DNA from: Rheinheimera soli
GTDB lineage: Bacteria > Pseudomonadota > Gammaproteobacteria > Enterobacterales > Alteromonadaceae
DNA: 41,136 nucleotides
Reading direction: 5' to 3'
Assembly (NCBI RefSeq): GCF_021290985.1
Contig: NZ_JAJOYU010000038.1
Span: forward strand, 1 to 41,136
Part shown: piece by piece, positions 37,781-41,136 of the stretch
How positions within the stretch are numbered: the first letter of the stretch is position 1
Layout: every line of letters begins with the position of its first letter
Translations under genes and position numbers: made by a program
Notes under the pieces: generated by a model
What the model was told of the DNA's origin: nothing
Databases searched by the model: none
What the model saw: the letters and a program-made list of their open reading frames with translations, nothing else

Positions 37781-37903
37781 TTAGTCGAGAAAAAGCCATC
37801 TGATACCTGAGCGAATAGCGAGAAGTAAACCCTCTTTGACAATCATGTCTAAGATCCAGTTTCTCCTCATTAGCTCAAGCAGGTTTGAACTTTGCTTTCG
37901 CAT
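37781..37903 (-). CDS. Candidate small basic protein
   Basis: A 40-aa frame on the minus strand with a good SD (GAGGTG, a few bases before the ATG at 37903). The product is basic and amphipathic (begins MRKQSSNLLELMRRNW, later LLLAIRSGIRWLFLD), with a weakly hydrophobic second half that could touch the membrane. No family is recognised. The 37713-37743 hairpin lies 37 bp after its stop. From here to about 38330 I see no other gene I can support except a start-less fragment at 38209-38310. Confidence 0.45.
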   Translation of the reverse strand: MRKQSSNLLELMRRNWILDMIVKEGLLLAIRSGIRWLFLD

Positions 37904-38046
37904 GTTCACCTCGCATTGAAATGTTTTCTTTAATCCACCTGGTCAGCTAAGTTTGCCGACCGACACTGACCTTGGTGGGCCCCATCCCTAACTTTCACTA
38001 CATATAGTGTTAATCAGCGACTAATCACCAAGATAGAGTGGATCAT

Positions 38047-38058
38047 TTGCAATTGCAA
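38047..38058. repeat. Perfect 12-bp palindrome
   Basis: TTGCAATTGCAA in the gene-poor stretch between ychF and the membrane-protein operon. It could be a regulator site; no flanking promoter is clear. Confidence 0.25.
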
Positions 38059-38208
38059 CCCCTGCTGGCGGGCTAAAAAATCAGCATGTTAGTGTTCGCT
38101 AACGTGCGAAATAGGCTTTTAAATATCTATGATGGGAAGCAATAGTTTTTCAGTAAAAAATCTATTTTGTCTGTTCGGTCAAAATGTTATGCAGAAAAAT
38201 GAAGCTTT

Positions 38209-38310
38209 TTAAGAGGATGCTCGAAAACCTAATGCTTTGCCGTCTAAATCAAACAATACGCCTTGATCAATATCTGTGGCTATATAGCACCTGAAGCCAA
38301 CAAAACAACC
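38209..38310 (-). pseudogene. Coding-like fragment without a start
   Basis: An open minus-strand frame ending TAA at 38209 reads like protein (…CYIATDIDQG VLFDLDGKAL GF…) but is bounded upstream by a stop at 38311-38313 and has no usable start codon. Probably the remnant of a lost gene. No family is recognised. Confidence 0.25.
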
Positions 38311-38427
38311 TCAAACATCTTGAGTTTTCACTGAATCAGGTCCATCCTAAGCACTAACTCAAGGACGAGAAAGCCGCTATGGACCCATCCATTCACGTAC
38401 TCCTCTCAGTTCCACGATTCAGCATCG

Positions 38428-38643
38428 GTGCTAGGTTACTCTGCATGCAAAAAGCCAGAGAACTGGAAGAGGCCGCTGTGCACATTCGAAACACCAAAGG
38501 CCAAGCCCGCTGTTGAATTCGAGTTTCATTACGCAGAGAAGCTGCATGCTTTGAAGCAAATTACACAGTATCTGCTTTCTGAAGGTTCCGCTGTTACTGA
38601 GGCTGAGTTTGCTCAGGCTGTGGGGTATTTGGAAGATAATTGA
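38428..38643 (+). CDS. Hypothetical protein upstream of the AbiC-like pair
   Basis: A 71-aa frame from a GTG, ending six bases before the next gene. The second half is helical and acidic (EKLHALKQITQYLLSEGSA, then EAEFAQAVGYLEDN); the first half has two Cys and several basic residues. No family is recognised. The frame is open back to 38335 without ATG. An overlapping frame with an ATG at 38379 (45 codons) covers the same start region, so the gene could be a frameshifted or N-terminally lost longer gene. No SD is evident for the GTG. Its tight junction with the next gene suggests co-transcription. Confidence 0.45.
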   Translation: MLGYSACKKPENWKRPLCTFETPKAKPAVEFEFHYAEKLHALKQITQYLLSEGSAVTEAEFAQAVGYLEDN

Positions 38644-38649
38644 GGTTTT

Positions 38650-39618
38650 ATGTCTATGTTTTCAGAGTACTCTCTCAAGGAATTTGCATTCACATCCTTT
38701 TCAATCGCTTTAATAGTGCCATTAATAGCGGGCGCCATCTTTTTAGCTTTAAAGAGATACAAAAAAGTCAGCGACGAATCGAGGGGGTATGGAATAGTTT
38801 TGATGTTATTCGTTGTTTTAACGTGCTGTTCGGTTGCCCTCATATTTACCCAAAACTTTAGGACCCATTCTGTGTCAGACACAATCGAACATTGGGGACA
38901 ATTCGGTGATTTCTTCGGTGGTGTATTAAACCCATTTCTAGCTTTTTGTTCGTTTATGGCTCTGCTTTACACTATCAATATTCAGTCCAGGCAACTAACT
39001 ATCTCAACCGAAGAGCTGATTGAGACAAGGAAGGAGCTTACCGCATCAAGAGAAGCTCAGGAAAAATCTAGTGAAGCACTGAATGGTCAACTACAGAATT
39101 TAAAAGTTCAGCAATTTGAGGCTACGTTTTTTAAGCTAATAGAAAACCTCAGGCATTCAACTGTTAAAGTCGAAGTGAATATTAGTGAACTGAAAAATCA
39201 AATACTTAATCCTACAGAGACTGGCCGCGATTTCAAAATTAAGGCTAAGTCCTTCAGTGGTAGCAATCGATGGAAAGATGCTAGGCTTGCCTTGCAAAAT
39301 AAGGAAACTTCAGGCTTTTATCTGATGGCTAACTCGGTGAGGTCAGCTTTAAGTTTTATAAAACATACTGAGGCTGACTTATCGTTGAGCCCTCATTTTT
39401 ATGTTGAGCAAGTTCTGAATTCTTTGACTACAGACATGCTCAGACTGATCGTTGTTTGGTGCTCCAACTATGCTGAAGATGAATTTAGAGAGTTAGTCGA
39501 GAGATATCACTTTTTTGCAAGCCTGCAGTTGCTCGAAAAGTCAATGCTTGGGTATGGCTTACCGATATCAGAACTACCTATTGATATGAAAGCTTTTGAG
39601 TTTGCAGAGGAGTTGTGA
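38650..39618 (+). CDS. PutAbiC-like membrane protein, putative phage abortive infection
   Basis: A 322-aa inner-membrane protein. Two TM helices (about 12-35 and 47-70) are followed by the conserved block HWGQFGDFFGGVLNP and a third hydrophobic helix (about 92-112, LAFCSFMALLYTI). A coiled coil (about 115-160, rich in EEL, REAQEKSSE) leads to a cytoplasmic C-terminal domain (about 160-322) with FEATFFKLIENL and RLIVVWCSNY..FRELVERYHFF. This architecture and the WGQxGDFFGGxLNP block are those of the putative phage abortive infection (putAbiC) family; recognition is from memory. GAGG lies four bases before the ATG. The next gene, a paralogue, starts directly after its stop. Confidence 0.75.
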   Translation: MSMFSEYSLKEFAFTSFSIALIVPLIAGAIFLALKRYKKVSDESRGYGIVLMLFVVLTCCSVALIFTQNFRTHSVSDTIEHWGQFGDFFGGVLNPFLAFCSFMALLYTINIQSRQLTISTEELIETRKELTASREAQEKSSEALNGQLQNLKVQQFEATFFKLIENLRHSTVKVEVNISELKNQILNPTETGRDFKIKAKSFSGSNRWKDARLALQNKETSGFYLMANSVRSALSFIKHTEADLSLSPHFYVEQVLNSLTTDMLRLIVVWCSNYAEDEFRELVERYHFFASLQLLEKSMLGYGLPISELPIDMKAFEFAEEL

Positions 39619-40797
39619 GTGGACAATTGGAAAGTAGTAGCGTTCATGCTTTTGGCTTGGGGGATAATCTCTGCATGTCTGATTTTTTTGTTTGGAAAGC
39701 TACGTCGAAGAAAATGGAGAGTGCCCACCAAGCGCTGCATCAAACGCAATCATCATGTTATCGGTGCAGTTTTGATCGCCACTTTAATCGTTCCAATCGT
39801 AGCGTACATTTCAAAATTCAGTGCTAATGGTTTTTCAGATGATCCTGGACAATGGGGGCAGATGGGAGATTTCTTTGGTGGCCTGCTCAATCCTGTGCTG
39901 GCTTTCGCTTCGTTTATGGCGCTGCTTTATACAATTCGGATTCAATCTGAAGAGTTGGGAATGACTAGGGAAGAGTTAAAGCTAACCCGACATGAGCTGG
40001 CGAAATCCTCAGAAGCAAATCAAAAATCCAGTGAAGTAATGGAGTCGCAATTTTTCCTGTTAAAAGAACAAAATTTTGAACAATTGTTTAGCAAAGCACT
40101 TAAAAGGCTTCATGGCGATATTACGCAATTAAAAAACTCAAACTTCAAATTGAGTTTTTATTACTCCGGTGACTTGAGTGGAAGATTTTACGAAGGGCGT
40201 GAAGTTTTTAAAGATTTTAAGAAAGAAGACCCAAAGGGTTTTTATGTTGGTTATAATAATTTTTTAAGCCTTTTTAAGAAAAAAGATGGGTATTTCAGCA
40301 ATCAAGATTTGAGCCTTGGAGGCGCATCTTCATATTTTACATTTGGACACGTGGGGGCTGATAATTCGTCTTGTTATTACATCGTTAAATCCGATAGTGC
40401 TGATGGTCTGATTGAGTTGGTTTTAGATAATAAAGATGTTTTTAGGGGGCTTGTTTCTTCATTATATTATACTCTGAATTCACTTTTTAATTTAAAGCAG
40501 CATTCTTCTACAGGGAGTGATTTTAGTCTGTTTTATTATTCTGATGTTGATTTAGCTATTGATGATAATGTGCTGTTGATGCTTATGATCATTTGTAAAG
40601 GACAGCAGGTGATTCCCCAAAATATTTTTATAGAATTTAAATTTTTTGAGCGAATTTCTTTTGATGAGGATGGTTTTATAGCAGGTGGTTTGTTAAATGT
40701 ATCAGCAATAGGATTGCCACCTGAGGCGTTCGGTTTTAACGAATCAGTAAGACGCTACTTTGAAAAGCATAAAAGTTACTGGCTTACCCAGCAATAG
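39619..40797 (+). CDS. Second PutAbiC-like membrane protein, divergent C-terminus
   Basis: A 392-aa paralogue of the upstream protein. Helices lie at about 5-26 and 46-66. The shared block QWGQMGDFFGGLLNP, third helix (LAFASFMALLYTI), coiled coil (TREELKLTRHELAKSSEANQ) and FEQLFSKALKRL follow. From about residue 150 the sequence is unlike its neighbour: rich in F, Y, S and D, with no recognised domain. It starts with GTG immediately after the upstream TGA, with GAGGAG six bases before it, so the two are translationally coupled. The 3' two-thirds is much more AT-rich than the rest of the window, a sign of transfer. Function by family: possible membrane-acting anti-phage defence. Confidence 0.7.
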   Translation: MDNWKVVAFMLLAWGIISACLIFLFGKLRRRKWRVPTKRCIKRNHHVIGAVLIATLIVPIVAYISKFSANGFSDDPGQWGQMGDFFGGLLNPVLAFASFMALLYTIRIQSEELGMTREELKLTRHELAKSSEANQKSSEVMESQFFLLKEQNFEQLFSKALKRLHGDITQLKNSNFKLSFYYSGDLSGRFYEGREVFKDFKKEDPKGFYVGYNNFLSLFKKKDGYFSNQDLSLGGASSYFTFGHVGADNSSCYYIVKSDSADGLIELVLDNKDVFRGLVSSLYYTLNSLFNLKQHSSTGSDFSLFYYSDVDLAIDDNVLLMLMIICKGQQVIPQNIFIEFKFFERISFDEDGFIAGGLLNVSAIGLPPEAFGFNESVRRYFEKHKSYWLTQQ

Positions 40798-40848
40798 AGT
40801 TTGAATTTTACGTTTGACTTTAGGGTTAAAACATTTAATTTTTCTCAA

Positions 40849-40874
40849 CCCCTTGGTGAACTCCACCCAAGGGG
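40849..40874. repeat. Inverted repeat after the AbiC-like operon
   Basis: CCCCTTGG (40849-40856) and CCAAGGGG (40867-40874) with a 10-nt loop. No U run follows on the plus strand. It precedes the better terminator at 40883-40903 and may act with it. Confidence 0.4.
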
Positions 40875-40882
40875 AAATGAAC

Positions 40883-40903
40883 CCAGCCTAGCGCTGGTTT
40901 TTT
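40883..40903 (+). terminator. Intrinsic terminator of the AbiC-like operon
   Basis: CCAGC (40883-40887) pairs with GCTGG (40893-40897) around CTAGC and is followed by six T residues. The stem is short but the T run is good. It lies 86 bp after the last stop codon of the operon. Confidence 0.55.
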
Positions 40904-40914
40904 GTATGAAACGG

Positions 40915-40938
40915 GGGGCAAGTCTTGCATCTTGCCCC
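40915..40938. repeat. 8-bp inverted repeat near the right edge
   Basis: GGGGCAAG (40915-40922) and CTTGCCCC (40931-40938) separated by TCTTGCAT. It lies between the operon terminator and the possible gene start at the edge. Role unknown: boundary hairpin or operator. An imperfect AT-rich palindrome lies further on at 41011-41035. Confidence 0.4.
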
Positions 40939-41108
40939 AGATTATCGAAGTAAATCTTAAGTTTCAAATTAATAAACACCACAGTACTATTGATGCGAAG
41001 TTTGGCGGATGTATGCATATAAGTTCATATGATACCTCGTAATTTTTGCAGAACACCACAGCCAAAATTTGTAGCGAAAAACCTTATCCCCATAGCTTGG
41101 AGTAACCC

Positions 41109-41136
41109 GTGTTGTTAAAAACCTACTTGCGAAAAG
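41109..41136 (+). CDS. Possible start of a gene running off the right edge
   Basis: A GTG at 41109 with GGAG six bases upstream begins a frame open to the window end (MLLKTYLRK). Only nine codons are visible, so neither the gene nor its product can be judged. Confidence 0.25.

Noticed and set aside
37744..38330. CRISPR array or mobile element in the gene-poor gap
   Set aside because: No regularly spaced repeats, no transposase or integrase frame and no terminal inverted repeats were found there or elsewhere in the window.
38379..38516. 45-codon frame with ATG ahead of the AbiC-like pair
   Set aside because: The AAGGA is too far from the ATG and the frame overlaps a longer, more coding-like one; kept only as a note in the findings.

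Overview
The window looks like a chromosomal segment of a free-living, motile, Gram-negative gammaproteobacterium of the Alteromonadales/Chromatiales type, most like Rheinheimera or Alishewanella. That placement is inferred from gene families and gene order (hemA-prfA-prmC / lolB-ispE-prs-rplY-pth-ychF, sirB2-sirB1-kdsA), not from a search. Base composition is moderate over most of the window and clearly more AT-rich after about 40.0 kb.

Layout. 0-5.6 kb: a Cache-type chemoreceptor, two tandem tRNA-Leu(CAG) genes with a clear promoter, an Fe(II)/2-oxoglutarate dioxygenase next to a concentrative nucleoside transporter, and uridine kinase. 5.6-10.4 kb: a large Oar-like TonB-dependent receptor divergent from an exported endonuclease/exonuclease/phosphatase-fold enzyme. 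10.4-12.8 kb: a purine salvage operon deoB-deoD-gpt. 13-22.7 kb: a second chemoreceptor, folM-like and folK genes that overlap tail to tail, a metallo-beta-lactamase-fold hydrolase, a secreted PHB-depolymerase-like esterase, an M61 peptidase, an hxpB-like HAD phosphatase, and an AraC regulator with a membrane sensor divergent from a multi-pass membrane protein. 22.7-23.1 kb: a tRNA Phe-Thr-Phe operon with promoter and terminator.

23.2-37.3 kb is the conserved housekeeping core: kdsA, sirB1, sirB2 and prmC, prfA, hemA on the minus strand, then lolB, ispE, prs, rplY, pth and ychF on the plus strand. These serve LPS Kdo synthesis, heme synthesis, translation termination, lipoprotein sorting, isoprenoid and PRPP synthesis, and the ribosome. 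The usual prmC-sirB2 junction is broken by about 3.6 kb carrying an HD-GYP response regulator, a YefM-type antitoxin without its toxin, a truncated DUF4160 gene and an alpha/beta hydrolase. REP-like hairpins follow both kdsA and prmC.

37.3-41.1 kb is an accessory region. It begins with about 1.1 kb holding only candidate small ORFs and inverted repeats: two convergent small ORFs share a perfect 13-bp hairpin. It continues with a tight operon of two related three-helix membrane proteins that resemble the putative phage abortive infection (putAbiC) family. This operon is the best candidate in the window for an undescribed system, probably anti-phage defence.

Several CDS starts are placed downstream of the longest possible start, on the basis of Shine-Dalgarno (SD) matches or family length. 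Each such case is stated in its entry.
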